From: Ceratothoa steindachneri
Taxonomy: Eukaryota; Arthropoda; Malacostraca; Isopoda; Cymothoidae
Length of the DNA: 64,000 nucleotides
Direction of reading: 5' to 3'
Assembly: GCA_963969495.1 (NCBI GenBank)
Contig: OZ018321.1
Location: 72,082,286-72,146,285 of the forward strand
Positions within the stretch are counted from its first letter, which is position 1; every line of letters starts with the position of its first letter. The translations under genes and the position numbers were made by a program. This document shows positions 1 to 12,859 of the stretch, in pieces. Below the pieces are notes generated by a model that saw only the letters and a program-made list of their open reading frames with translations, did no database searches and was not told the origin of the DNA.

Positions 1-245
1 AATTGCTCTTTAAAATTTATCTTGACCTTGAATGGCCAATTTTTGTAGCGCTTATGTTTAAATGGTAAAGTTTGTATTAAAGCTTATAGAATAAACACAC
101 AAGAATAACGATAAAGATATTTACCCTACTATATACAAACCCAACCAACGAAATAACCACCCAAGACACTATATTGATACCCTAATAAGACAACCGAATT
201 AAAACAAACTAAATAGGAAGAAACAACCGACTAAGAAGACAACAT

Positions 246-610
246 AGATAAAAGTGTAAACAGAAATAACGCGAACAAAATGAACTAAAAGTTTAATAAG
301 TAAACTATATTAAAACTATATATTATAACTAGATAAAAGTGTAAACAGAAATAATGCGAACAAAATGAACTAAAAGTGTAATAAGTTAACTATATTAAAA
401 AGTTTAACAAAAATGATAGTGAAGTGAAAGTTAACAGTAAAACAGAAATAAAACGAACATAGTAAACTAAAAGTGTAATAAGTGAACTATAGTGTTAAAA
501 AGTTTAACAAAAATGATAGTGAAGTGGAAGTTAATAGTAAAACAAGTGAACAAAGTGAAACTAAAGTTAAAAAGCGATAACAACAAGAGGAAGTGAAAAA
601 AAGTAAGGTA
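246..610. repeat. Imperfect tandem repeat, unit about 85-100 bp, ~4 copies
   Basis: Units begin near 246, 331, 432 and 531. The first two share the string agataaaagtgtaaacagaa, and later units share aaaagtgtaataagt and gtttaacaaaaatgatagtg with small indels. The fourth unit is strongly decayed. The region is AT-rich, and the short frames through it are repeat translations, not genes. No transposon end is visible beside it, so it is a simple minisatellite-like array. Confidence 0.7.
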
Positions 611-1194
611 TAGTAAATAAAAACAAGTAACATAAAAACACATAAACAAAGCTCAGAAATAAGATAACTCAAAACGGCATGAATGTTACAATAAACACAT
701 AAATGAAAGATGAAGAGAATAAGGGAACAGAGATTAGGCGGTCCTCCCGCTTCCGTATGAGTAACATAAGTGCTAAAGTGTGAGAAAGGAAGTAAGCATG
801 ATGAGTAATTGCATGACGGTGGTTCGGAATCCACGTTAATCAGCAGGTCCTCTTTGTCCTTAGGGCAAAGGTATTCCATCCTTTCCACCTTTGGCTACCG
901 AGGTTGCTCAATCTGCCTTCTCACCAATATCTCTTCTTTTAACTCAAAACTTTCCGTTTCCCACTATAAACCCTCTTCTAAAGCTTGTTCCAGACTTGCC
1001 ATTAAGTATTTCACTATCGGTTCACTTGAACTGAGAGTAAGAAGTGTGGGGAGTTTCTCCAGGAGAAAGTCGGCCGTGGGCTCCCTCCTATTCTGTGCCC
1101 CCCGGATCATGGGATGGGTACATAGGAGAGGAGTAACCGCGAGCCGTACCTTTTCTCCTCCCCTCAAAAAAAAACCTCCACGCAAAAATTACAC

Positions 1195-2712
1195 GATGAA
1201 ACATAACACAACTTTGACGGAGACAGAAAAGATTGAAGAATACTTTAGAATTTTCTGGTCTTCGATCTCTAAAATTACCCCAGAAGTAAATGACAACTAC
1301 GATCTCGAATTTGAAAAAGACGTAATTTAACAACTAAACACACAAATACATAAAACTTCTCCTCATCATTGTGTTTCGCAGAAAAGATTAATTCAGGACT
1401 ATGGTAGCGAAATCAATGCCCTATAACTCTCTGTTACTCTAAAATCCTTTCGTCAAAGAGCCCCGGTTTACACGGGACTGGCCCATGAAAATTATATCCA
1501 GGCCCCGCCTAACGTTCGGAGTCGCCTTCTCAACATCATGAACGCCGCTCTGAACACGGGCTATTTCCCCAACCAGTAGAAATTAGCCAAGATGATTTTC
1601 ATCCCAAAAGCGGGAAAAACCCCGGAATGCCTTGCCAGCTTTCGCCCAATATCTCTCGTAGAGTTTGCTGGCAAGGTCTTCAAGAAGATATTGGGTAACA
1701 GGGTTAACTCTTTTCTGGATGAAGCTAACTTGAATAACAAGCAGCAACACGGCTTCAGACGGAAAAGAGGGACCAACACAGCACTAACCGTTGTCACAGA
1801 AAAGCTCGCTAAGTTCAAGGCAGATAAAATGCATGCGACCTGGAGCCCCGTGATGTCATAAAAGCTTTTGACAAGGTTTGGATGCGAGGCCTACAATTTA
1901 AGATCCTTCAAATAGGTCTCAACCCCATTCTTGAGAGGATTTTGTGCGATTACATAATGGAGAGGAGAGCATACATACAAATCAGAGAACATAAAGGCCC
2001 CGAATTCGAACTAGAAGCAGGGGGCCCTCAAGGGGATGTCTCAGTCCCCTTTTATACAACATTTATACACGTAACCTACCACAACCACTCTCTGAGGGTT
2101 GGGTATACGTTCAGTTCGCTGACGAAATATCGCAAATTTGTACCGCCGCTTATGTTCACAGGGAATTCTCGGCGAGAAATACGGTTAGGGAGATAGCTAA
2201 CATCAGATGGAAGATATCAACCAATGCCCCCAAATTCAAAATACTTCAAATGTTTCGCAAGACCTTCAACCATATACGTGTGGACGGGGAGCGAATCACA
2301 GTCGCCAATGCCAAGAGAGATTTGAGAGGATTCTATATGTTCCGTACCTTAAATCTTTCAAATAAAGTCAGGATTTTCAATGCGTACTTCTGCTCGAGAC
2401 TCCTGTAACCCCCCCCCCCCGCCCACCTTTCCGTGGGATTAAACGCGAGCGCCGAGACCTACATTGAGAAATTACAAGGAATCCAGAAGAAAGCGGTGTT
2501 TATTATAACAAACACCCGAAGAAGTGAACACAAAAGACCTAGAGAGCTCCACGCCTCGGTTGGATTTTCTCTAATCAACGTGATGCTTCACGATAGAGCA
2601 AAGAGGATCTGGCAAGCCATTGGCACCCACCTGTCCCCCGAGTTCTCTCGTACACACTTGGACATCGAGGCCGCTCGACAAAAAAAACTTTTAAAAGCAG
2701 CAAGGCTTTGAC
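1195..2712 (+). pseudogene. Non-LTR retrotransposon ORF2 (reverse transcriptase), family B copy 1, decayed
   Basis: Broken reverse transcriptase (RT) of a Jockey/CR1-like element. Visible in order: a pre-RT segment (1195-1328), RT motif 1 and 2 (AKMIFIPKAGKTPE, then FRPISLVEFAGKVFKK and QHGFRRKRGTNTAL, 1590-1790), motif A (RDVIKAFDKVW, 1849-1881) with its catalytic Asp intact, a GGPQGD turn near 2020, motif C as FADE at 2115-2126 instead of FADD, and a thumb/C-terminal part at 2433-2708. At least two frameshifts occur (before motif A and between 2040 and 2110), with stops. A C10 run at 2409 sits near another frame break. Homologous to the copy at 4157-6310. It cannot make a working enzyme. 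The upstream frame at 809-1194 is not assigned. Confidence 0.8.
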
Positions 2713-4156
2713 AGACGGCGACGTGACTCCAAAGTACACATGATAAAGTCGACAAAATACAACAAATGACTAATGCAATGTTCAGGTTTCTTTAGTATTA
2801 ATCACATATCAACACTAAGATTACCAATCTTTACTCATTTTTTCGAAGTAAGATCAAAAGCTGAAATTCCCTAAAAAACTTTATCAAAACCCATAGCAGA
2901 AACAAAATCCTCGCCCCAAATAAAGGCTTGAATGCTAATCAGATCAAATCTATCCTAATTAAATTAACAGGTTTAATTTAATTAGTATAAGCTATAAATT
3001 TTCTTGTTTATAAAAATAAATAAACCCACTAAAACAACCAATAAACATAAAAACTTAAACAAAACAGAGATACCCTTTCACCAGGGACCTATTTATTCTG
3101 TCTCCCACACCACCTCTATTCTTTAACCTCACCGAATTTCACAACTTTACTCTCTCACTATCTCTCTCTCTAAATTTCAACTTTTTTCGTCCAAGTCTAC
3201 GTATTTTCACCGAAGAGTTTTTCATCTCAAGCATGGAAGTTAAAAGTACGAGATAATACACTCGTACCTTCGCCTATTCAAAGGAGATAATTTTCATATA
3301 CGAGTTTGGAGAAAGGCACGAAGTTAATCGTTCGCTCAACAGGAAGTTCTGAAAAAAGATTACTTCTACCTCATTTTCATCATCTCCATTTTTCATTTTC
3401 ACTTATTGTCTCGTTGACGTTTTTGCTCCTCTACACCCCAAATTCCCACATTAGGCAGGTTCTAAAAGGATATTATAATACTTATTTAGGTACGTCATTC
3501 ACATCATCATGACTGCCTAATTCCCCTACCCCCTACCCATTACCTGGGGATCAATTCCAAAACTAATGGACGCTGTCATCTCGTCCTCGTCATGACTATG
3601 CAGTGCAGTTGAAACTGCATAATTGAGGGTACGGGAGGAGGAAGGTTTGAGGACTAATCCACTGGCAGATACCCGTACCAGAGGAACCCTCGAACAATGG
3701 GCCGGGTTTCCAAACTTCGCAGCGGATTCTAACCACTCCGCCTATGAAGGGCCCTCAAGACCACTGAGGGACACACCGTCTCAGTGTATGGCAGATGCAA
3801 CCGTGGCTTTTAATTCCATCGAGGAGGTGGTACCCCCAGGTAGGGATGGTTGATTCCATGCTAACTAACAAAAAGTTTGTCACATTTCACTCCTCGAGGG
3901 GAACCCACCTGCGTACATCCATTCATCTATCAACGTCTCATTTTTTGATAGCAAGATTAGTAAAGGCGGGGCCACAGGGAAGGGAAAGGGACCAAACACT
4001 ACACCCACATGGAAAATAATCTGAGGATAGAACAAGGATCGCCAAAACAGGAACGAAGAATAGTAATCAGAACCCTCTAAACAGAACTGAAGATCGCCCT
4101 CACCAAGTTGATCTAAGTTCCCAATGGCTACATTGCTCTGTGCCATAAACATACCG
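2713..4156. other. Mostly non-coding stretch; possible 5' part of family B copy 2
   Basis: From 2713 to 3540 the sequence is AT-rich and I see no gene. From about 3600 it is less AT-rich, with short frames at 3623-3853 and 3795-4019 directly upstream of the gag-like region of family B copy 2. It may be the start of that element's ORF1 or its 5' leader, but no motif confirms it. Confidence 0.35.
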
Positions 4157-4735
4157 ACGTGAAACGTTTGGTGGCACCGGAAGGGATAAAGGCTCTGATC
4201 AAAATCGGACTGGCCCCAAAACTGCCACTCTAACTACTGGCCAACCACTCATTCATCTGCCGTAAGGTAGACCTCTACATGTGATCTCACACAAAGAAGG
4301 AGCTTAAAGGGGAAATAGAAAGCGAGAACAAACACCTAAGGATTACGGAAATAATAAAATTCGGACACTACATCCATGTGTTTTAGGATATTTGCGCCAC
4401 GGTAGAGATGGCAAACAGAGCAACCAGTAATGGGATTTTTGCCTTTGGCATGATAATACTGCCGGAGAACATAGAAAAGGAGAAATTCACTAATGTTCAA
4501 ACATGTTTCCACTGCTACACCATCTAGGAGCATGTGACCAAAAACGCCCTAACAAGGATACAAAAGTTAGCTCCGAGTGCGCAAGAAATGGTCACACATT
4601 TCGAGAATGCACAGAAACAATAAAAAGGTGCATAAACTTTCAAGGTCCATATAGTACAATGGCAGTGAACTGCCTCAAAAGAAAAGAAATCCTTAGTAAG
4701 AAAGAACAAGAGCATAAAAAAAGAGAATGAAACGA
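4157..4735 (+). pseudogene. Gag-like ORF1 with CCHC zinc knuckles, family B copy 2
   Basis: RNA-binding ORF1 protein remnant of a non-LTR retrotransposon. An open segment starting DVKRLVAPEGIKALIKIGLA runs from 4157 with stops. It leads to zinc knuckle 1, CFHCYTI*EHVTKN, ending in a frameshift at about 4545. It continues in the shifted frame as SECARNGHTFRECT (CX2CX4HX4C-like, first Cys changed to Ser) and RCINFQGPYSTMAVNC (one Cys replaced). Such knuckles bind element RNA in the ribonucleoprotein. Degraded positions: one lost Cys in each of the last two knuckles and several stops. It lies about 200 bp upstream of the RT part of the same copy. Confidence 0.7.
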
Positions 4736-4945
4736 AAATTAACCAAACTTACGCGACATAGCGAAGGCTGCGGTTAAGAAGATCAAAGAGTCACAAGAGC
4801 CCAAGATAAATATCAACGTAAATGAGGGAACAGTCTTAGACATACTCGCCTGTATAATGTTCGCCCACCTTTAAAATATTGCATAACCAGCAACCTTAAC
4901 AGATATATTAAACCTTCTGCTTGAGAAAAATGGAATCAGAAAAAT

Positions 4946-6310
4946 GTGGTTCCCACCAAATCCGCCATCAGCTCTAGTCTAAGGAAACTAGAGTTCATCG
5001 ATAACCCAAGAGATGCCTGGAGAATGATTAAAATAATAAAAGCAAGACCACCGAGAAATCCGATAAAGATACAAACTGAACAAAATGAATATGTAAAAAG
5101 CAACACAGAAATAGAAGATAAATTTAGAGAGCACGGGAGGAAAACTTACACCATAGAGGAAGAGGATAATGAGAGATTTGATAGAAAAACAATATAAATA
5201 GTTAACGAAAGCCTAAGGACAAAAAGAGATAGGATAACACCACTAAGAAGATTCGATGTTCGCACGAACGAACACGCAGGAGTAGGAACGACAATTACAT
5301 TGGAGGAAATAAAAAATACAATTGCCTCCTTTAAACAAAAGACTCCCGGAAAAACTGGACCTACAAAACACAATTATGAGAATGTCCCAGAAAAAATACT
5401 AAAATATATCACTCAAATATTTAATGCATTCCTCAATATCGGAGCCTCCCCAAGATTTCAAAACTAGCAAAGATGGTTTACCTCCCAAAACCAGGAAAAC
5501 CACTGAATTTGGTATCCAGTTATAGGCCAATATGGCTCCTGAATATTTTTCTGGGAAAGGTATTCGAAAAAAATATTGAACAAGAGACTGATCGATCACC
5601 TCGAAGAAGCTGGAAAGTACAATGAACACCAGTACGGCTTCAGAAAAAACAGAGATTCGACCATGGCGCTTGAAATAGAATATGTGTGTGTGGTACTCCA
5701 GGATGTCGAGAAGGCCTTTGATAACGTGTGGGTTGAAGGGCTGAAACCCAAACTTCTTTAACACGATCTCGGCATCCAGATGGATAGAATCCTGGCTGAC
5801 TATACATCAAACAGGAAAGCATTCATCAGCATTGAAGATTAAGAAGGACTTATCTTCCAAATACAAACTGGGGTCCCTCAAGGGGAGTGCATTAGCCCCA
5901 CCTTATACTCCATGTATACGGCCGACATGCCGCCTCCGATATCACCAGGCTGTATGAATATACAATATGCTAATGATACCAGTCAGGTGATCTCCACAGG
6001 CTTCACAAACCCCAGATGGCAAGCCAGAACGTCAGAACGTGAAATAAGGAATGTAAATGAATTTGAAAGATGGAAAATTAAAACCAACATAAATAAATTA
6101 AAAATAATCCCAATAATGAGATTCAAAAAGGATAGAATAAACATCAACGAAATAGAATACGGATACACATCTGAAGGAAAGGCGCTGGGCCTACAGATGA
6201 GGGAAAGAAGCTACCATGAACATATAAATAAGAGAAAGACTTAGAAGCAACTGATACAGATTAAAATCAAATAAATTAGAAGATTAATATAGAAGAACTC
6301 TAAAAGAAAA
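4946..6310 (+). pseudogene. Non-LTR reverse transcriptase, family B copy 2, endonuclease missing
   Basis: Remnant ORF2. The N-terminal RT-flanking region is open at 4946-5197 and continues in frame pieces to 5400. RT motifs follow: AKMVYLPKPGKPLNL at about 5467, a palm start with FRKNRDSTMALEI at 5640, motif A LQDVEKAFDNVWVEGL at 5695-5745, GVPQGECISPTLYSMY at 5870-5915, and motif C as YAND at 5966-5977 (second Asp intact, first changed to Asn). The family normally carries an apurinic endonuclease upstream of the RT; here gag-like sequence passes almost directly into RT-flanking sequence, so the endonuclease is probably deleted. Multiple stops and frameshifts. Inactive. Confidence 0.8.
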
Positions 6311-6462
6311 AGATCATCCAGTATCCTGGTAACTCTAATACACTCACATAATCCCCCCCTTTTCACACTACCCCCAACTATTAAAAAAACAAAAAACAAC
6401 AACAACAATAAACTCTCTCATGATATCTACTCCTATCATCTTATCTCACATAGTCGCTAGAA

Positions 6463-6605
6463 GCAGTGTAGAGTTAGAGTTATTTCAAGACAAGTCGACT
6501 CTCTCGCCGAATAAAGAAGTTGATACCCAGCTCTAAATTTCCTTTCACCGTAAGGAAGCTACGATCACACTGACTGCCCAGCCTACCAAACTACAAGAGA
6601 GAAAC
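6463..6605 (+). repeat. Segment shared with 34,808-34,950; LTR-like with AATAAA
   Basis: The string cgaataaagaa.ttga..cc followed by agctc.aa.attcctttcacc (6504-6560) recurs at 34,846-34,900 with about 75-80% identity by eye. A poly(A)-signal-like AATAAAG followed by a C-rich segment is typical of the R/U5 part of LTRs. No TG...CA boundaries or target duplications could be fixed, so LTR identity is inference. Confidence 0.35.
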
Positions 6606-7606
6606 TTCTTACACCCATATATCCGTTCTGCAAGCCCATCACAAGAGTAACAATCTTTAAGTCACCCCAGAGCTGCCATTTGATGTTTATCATATGCATT
6701 GCAACATATGCTTTATATTCTCATATGTTTCTTTCATATGTGGTGCATAACCCACAAGAACTGATGGTTCATTATCGCCATTGTGCAGCAAGACACCGTT
6801 CAGACTGATTTTTGATGAATCAATGACCAGCCTTCAGTGTCTGTGTTCGTATTCGATGCCAATGGCTTCTATCAGACCATTAATATTGTTGCAGGCCACT
6901 AAATCACCTTCCATTTCGAAGAAATCGTTGAACTGCTGCTGACGGTCACGAAATTTGGAAATTTTTACATCAGCTGCTAGGACATTCCACTGTTGAAGAC
7001 GACAGCCTAGCAGCTCTGCCTCATTCTTGGGTAGTTGCAGATCCTTTATAAGGTCATGGATTTCCCCTTGTGTTATGAGATGTAGCCTAGAGGAGTGTGC
7101 TTCATCAAAATTTGGTTCACTCTGTAATCCAACACTGGCATCCTTCTCTGCTTTCTCCTCACCACTTTCCTCATCTGATTAAAAGGATACCCAAGTTGTT
7201 AATTCAGAAACAGGTAAACCTTCTCCATGTGGAACTGGGCGAATAGCTAATGAAATCTTCGGATATTCAATGAACTCCTTTTTATTCTTTGGCAAGCCCT
7301 TTTGTACTAGAGGTACCATGCAGAAATAACAATTGTTAGTATGGTCTGTTGGCTCCCGCTAAGTCATTGGCACAGAAAAAGGCATTCATTTCCTCTTCCT
7401 GTTCAACCGATGGAAAAGGTTAGTAGCACAAGTGTTGCAGCATATGTGAGGAGCCCAGTTCTTATCCTGTTCACCAATCTTGCATCTAATTTAAAGGGGA
7501 TATGCCTTTATAACCATAGCAGTTATACGGCTCTTCTGTGATGCAAAGGTGACCGCACCGCAAATGTAGCAAAGTTGTCTGCCTTATTCACACAAGTACG
7601 AGGCAT
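6605..7606 (-). pseudogene. Repeat-associated protein of unknown function (MPRTCV... family), broken
   Basis: The start is the ATG at 7606 (MPRTCVNKADNF), followed after a frameshift by CYICGAVTFASQKSR, a CX2C-like segment, then APHICCNTC and NCYFCMVPLVQKG (7330-7290). Next come IRPVPHGEGLPVSE, a Ser/Glu-rich linker and LHLITQGEIHDLIKDLQLPK (7080-7020). The tail contains RLVIDSSKISLNGVLLHNGD, HMKETYENIKHMLQ and KWQLWGDLKIV. I recall this domain order from a protein family annotated as uncharacterised and repeated in many arthropod and cnidarian genomes, so it is probably mobile-element-derived. Paired Cys residues suggest metal binding. At least three stops and two frameshifts. Not a functional gene. 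Confidence 0.55.
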
Positions 7607-7609
7607 CTG

Positions 7610-10600
7610 AAAGAAGAAAACAACAAACAATTAGAAGATAAACAGAAAGTTTATTGATAAATTAATTATAATTCAAAGCATGACAGCTAAGCAGAAGTAT
7701 TTATATCATTCAATAGGAAAATAGAATTGATATAAAATGTCTAACATGCATATCAATAGCTTGCTTAATGAATATTTATTATAATTTTAAAAAGTGTTTG
7801 ACTAGGAAAATCACCTATCTTTCACCTCAAAATGTAAACTTGCAGAGCACAAACACCCTTTCTGACTCCTGGTACTATACTGAACGGCAATGAGATTGTG
7901 AGTGTGGTAAGAAACACACTGCTTCGAACCTGTTGGAACCAGTTGTGATACGTAGGTGTATCTTGAAAAGTAGAACAAACAAACAATCTTAAGCATCATA
8001 TTCATTATCAGCGATATCAAGTTAGTTGGAAACTCCTACTCTGGTCCCGGAAGTATTTAGGTTGTTGACCAGTGAATTATTTTGATCAGCCATTTCGATG
8101 ATAATGCATCAGTTTTAGTTATCTTGAGTGATAACTAAACAAACTGAAGGAACGATTTCTTGTATGTTAAACAAACAAACTTGTAACCCATTAAGGCAGT
8201 TTCATCAGTTAAGAAGCAAGGAGAGAGGCAGGCACGTAGACAAAGATGGCAGATAAAGAGAATGAACAAGATTAGTGATAGAGGCTGAAGGTGAGAGGTA
8301 CCTAAAGATTAAACGTATTCAGAAATAAATTCTTCATCTTAAAGCAGTTATTATAGACTTCAAGGAACTAATTTGTATGATCAGCACAGATAGTTAAAAC
8401 ATTATTCAGTTTCGCCTGAGAGTTTTAATGTTTTTGAGCATCACTAAATATACAATTAATATTTATTAATAATTATCATATGGTAAAAACTAATTCACAT
8501 TATGACTGTTAGTCTCAAGATGTAGGATGGCCACTAAATAAGAGATACGACCCAAACCTCAATAATTTTAAAAAGATTTGGTTACACACAAAATTAACTT
8601 GAACGTTAGAGACAAGTGGATACCAGATAAAATGTGATCTATTTTTGTTTTAGCTGAAACACGAATAATTCAAGTTTATTCGCAGACAAATATTTGCCCT
8701 ATTCTAGAAATGGACATGACGTCGTTTCTGATGACATGTGCATCTTGTAATTGCGCAAGCAGGTGAATGAGCGAGATAGCGAAACTTTTTATTTCGCAGG
8801 TCACTGCTCTTACTTTTAAAATGAAAAAAACAAACAAACAAACAAATGAGGCACTTATTTACTTACCGTAATTATTTCTTTCGCAAATAACTTATTTTAC
8901 CATTTTATTCAACTACCAACTGTTAAGTCTCTTTGACTATTTTCATGAGAAAATAAAGGGAAATTGGAGATTTAGCGTGGTTAAATCTGCAAAATGAGTA
9001 ATTTGTCTTTGAAATCAGTATACAATTTGAAATAATCAGACTGAAAAGCATTTTAAAACTCTCAATTCCACTCCCTGAATCATTTGTTTGAGTCCCTTGG
9101 TGCGTGAATAATCTATGTCGACTCAATGATGTTTGGGAATTAGACAGCATGGCAACAACGAACCATTTAAATACAAAATCTAAAACCTAGCACCTATTAA
9201 AATAAAATCATAGACCTAACCTGTGTCGTGCTTAAATTAACTTCTTACCTAAAGGTCATGTTAATCATTATAGTGGAGAATGGGTATTTCTTGAATCGGT
9301 GCCATCACTCCATAGGGTTATGATGTTAGACCGACAGGGCTAACAGGGGCAAATAATGGTGGCTTTGTGTTATTTTTCTAACAGGGGAAATATAATTTTG
9401 AAACAAATATCAAGCCAAATGTAATATATCTATATCAAAGTGTATATAATAACGCGCCTTCGATTAGTTAATTGTGGCTGAAACATGAATAATACTGTTA
9501 AAATCCATACATCGTTGTTCCTATTGCTTTCATTGCCTCTGAATAATTTCATTCTTTCCAATCTCTGTCACTAAAAACAAATTCTCATGATAGCTTTCAA
9601 ATGTTTGCCTAATATTATAAGAGAAAGCAATAATTGACTCACTGTAAAGACAGAGAAGAACCTTTTTATTTTGCCTCATAACGCTATATTTAACACTTTA
9701 CTCCTCAGGTCAAAATATCCCACTTCCACCACATTCTGAACTAACTTTACTTTGTACTAATTTTGTTCTGTGTTATAATTTTAGCACCACTAAATTAGTT
9801 ATTACAGAATTTATAACTTCAGAATTATACCATAATTGCAGGCCAGAAAACACTTTTAGAGAAAGCGGACTGACATTGAAATCTAGCCTAAGCAAGAGAA
9901 ACTGGGAGTTTTAAAAAAAAGGATATTTAACTATAGGAATATTTCTTTCTAGGAATTCTAATAAATTATTGACTTAAAAAAAGCAATGGATCTATTAAAA
10001 TTAAATCCGTACAATTAAAAATATGCCACTTGCACTTTCATATTTATTTTGAAATTCTTTGTTTATCACCCAAACTAAACCAATTAATTATAACTCAGTT
10101 GTTAGGTCTATCTAACCGAAATATTATGAAACTGGGTTAGAGAAACCTAATTTTCAGTTATGCCAAAGAATCATTAATGCTAATCCTTGGCATAAAGACG
10201 CGCTTACGGGCCAGTTATTTTTGTACAGAAATGAAATCATTATCAAACATTAAAAAAATTACTCTAATATTTGAATCTAAATAAAAAGGTTTCTCGGTAA
10301 TCAAAAATTGTCGGTCGATCAGTGTTTCGCCATTCTTTTCTAGGCACAATTGACACGTTTAACGACTATAAAATTTAAAAAAACGACACGATATTAAATA
10401 TATTTTCCTCATTCTAATGATAATAATTTTATGCTAAATCGAAATTTTAAAAGTTCCTGGATTATTATTAACAAATGTGTCAGTCAGGCTTAGACAATAA
10501 AATGAATAATTAAAAAGATGTAAAGAGACTCAGAAGATAGGAAGGTGGTAGAAAATAATTTACTAATGTTGAAGATAATTTGGACCAATGACTCCCTGTG

Positions 10601-11680
10601 ATTGAGCTCGTCGGAGGAGGCCTCTTGCCATCTAAGCTGTCCCGTCGTAGCTCGAAAAGCTACGTTTGAACCAAACCAAAGGTCACCCATTTTTTTCCGC
10701 CACGCAAACCACTAAAAACTTATTCAAGCCAGGTGTTAGTGAAAAAAAGAATGCAAAGGTCTCATTTTTTCTGATGTGAATAGATCTGACATACAGCTGC
10801 ATGATGTATGAAAACTAGGTGGTGAAATTTGTTTAAGTGTTTTTATATATGCATGAATTGTAGAAATTTTCACTTCAACCAAAATGGTTAATATTAAGCA
10901 CAAATCTTCATTCATTAATATTTTTTACTAATCTTGCTTCATTCCAGTATGTTGAGAGTTGCATTCGAAACTCAATTTTAGGAAAAACCTAAAAAATTCT
11001 AAACTGATTTTAGGTGTAGGGAAAAAATAAATACCTGGAGTGTAACGCCGATTTAAGTAAAAATTTCGACAAGAATCCTGGGTTTTGAAGATGTTCTTGA
11101 ATGGATGAGTGATCTGTATCATCTCCTCAAAGGGAATGGTTTGGTAGGCCATTGTCATTCAAAACTTATTAAATGAATATCCATTACCTTTTCCTAAGTT
11201 TAGTGATTAATGGCGTGGTTTTCCCTCAGAAGGGCGATTAATTAATTACTGAAGAGGAAAAGGAAATTGTTGTGAATCTTTGAGGCCAAATTAACAGAGA
11301 AGACAAAAATAATATGGCGAATAGAGAAGAGAGAAAGAAACGGATAATAGAAAGAAATGCAGGGTGGAAATGATTAAATACCGAAATAAGATTTATTAGA
11401 GATTGCCGGACTATAGTTTAGGGTTTGGCTGGATCAATTCATCCATAGTACAAATATACTATTAGAAAGTGTAAATTTGAACTGTTTTGGGTCACGCAAA
11501 AGAGTTTAAATTCACACGCAATCTTCCTCCCGAATGCAACTAAAGCGATTTCTGATTGCTCAAGTCAATGGTTACAGCTCGCATGAATGGAGAGCTTTGA
11601 CTTGGACGGTGAAAGTGGCGCTTGGCATGGAGCGAGGTTGGAAGCGAGTGTCGAGGCAATGAAAAGATAATCTATCATTC
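7610..11680. other. AT-rich intergenic stretch with no recognisable gene
   Basis: No motif, repeat array or transposon end was identified. Frames of 60-76 codons (for example 8923-9150 and 10,928-11,158 reverse) show no family resemblance. A less AT-rich island at 10,590-10,690 has no coding signature that I recognise. Confidence 0.5.
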
Positions 11681-11689
11681 ACTTTACTC

Positions 11690-11850
11690 GACTTTCATAT
11701 TTAAAATATTGAATTTGAAATTAAAAAGTTGATTTTCAAATTAAAATACTTGGATTTCAACTTAAAAATGTTGATCTTTAACATGAAAAAGGCTAAATTT
11801 CAACCTAAAAAGTAACTTTCAATTTAAGACAAATAAAATTCAATTAAAAA
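11690..11850. repeat. Degenerate ~22-bp tandem repeat
   Basis: Recurring variants of ttgatttcaaattaaaa (gaatttgaaattaaaaagttg, ttcaaattaaaatacttgga, ttcaacttaaaaatgttga) spaced about 22-24 bp. AT-rich. The same word family recurs at 12,270-12,560, suggesting the two arrays belong to one repeat. Confidence 0.5.
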
Positions 11851-12209
11851 ATGTAATATCTTCTCAATGTGTGTAACGTCAACAGCACTAATTTCGTCAC
11901 CAACCTACGCTAAATAACCTAGTGTTTTCACCCTCTCAATAATCAATTGATTATTTTTTCAAATACTGCACTCGAAAAATATTTTATAATGCAAATTTGC
12001 CATACTGACATTTTTTGCATGTATAAAATTAGGGGATCTTTGAAAAACGAAATAATTTCCTTTAAAACGATAAAAATAACCACCTCCGGGTCACAAGGCT
12101 TTGATAAGGAAAGCAAGGAACTACCTTACAGCACATGGGCAACCAAAGTGGGAACATTGGACGCTGAAATGGCCTAATGGCTTGTAAAAACCTCCACTCG
12201 AATCCTTAC

Positions 12210-12560
12210 CCAAGTGCAGGTGGATTGGGCATAAATACAGGTTACACCCGGGGGGAGAGGATTCATTATTTTAATTTAAAATCACTTTTTAAATTTTTTT
12301 ATTTGAAATCCAGTTATTTTAAAATGAAGGTCAACATTTTAAATTTGAAATACAAGTGCAGGTGGATTGAGCATAAATACAGGTTACACCCGGAGGAGGG
12401 GGATGGGGGGTCATGTATTTTAATTTAAAATTAACTTTTTAAATTTGAAAGTCAACTTTTTTATTTGAAATACAGTTATTTTAAAATGAAGGTCCACATT
12501 TTAAATTTGAAATACAAGTATTTTAATTTAAAAGTCAACTTTTTAATTTGAAGTTCATTT
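12210..12560. repeat. Tandem duplication of a ~145-160-bp unit
   Basis: The string caagtgcaggtggattg followed by gcataaatacaggttacacccgg occurs at about 12,211 and again at 12,353. Each is followed by ttttaatttaaaat, attttaaaatgaaggtc and attttaaatttgaaatac. The second unit carries a G-rich expansion (ggaggagggggatgggggg). The core words resemble the 22-bp repeat at 11,690-11,850. Confidence 0.65.
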
Positions 12561-12859
12561 TTTAAAAATTTCAGGGTAAAAAGGTGTACTCATGAAAGCA
12601 ATGAAATTTTGCGTTAGGATGTCATGTGAGATGGCGGGTATCTTGGCTCCCAATGAGATTTATCCGTTTCCGCCAGATTCCACGAAAATCCCCCAGATTA
12701 TAATAAAAATAACATTTAGTGAAATGAATTAAATTATAACCGAATTTACTTACTAATGGTCAATCCAAATGCAATTCCTCCTCTTCTTCTGCCTATAAAG
12801 TCATTGTCATATTACTTTCTTTCATGTACTTGTTCTATTTTTACATCCCTAATTTATTC

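Noticed and set aside
487..888. 133-codon reverse frame with hydrophobic residues
   Set aside because: Overlaps the ~95-bp tandem repeat and AT-rich flank; the hydrophobic look comes from A/T-rich codons.
809..1194. N-terminal part of the 173-codon frame upstream of family B copy 1
   Set aside because: No recognisable motif; only the last ~45 codons resemble the region before RT.
8820..8850. (aaac)n run as a possible retrotransposon tail
   Set aside because: Short simple repeat with no element sequence on either side.
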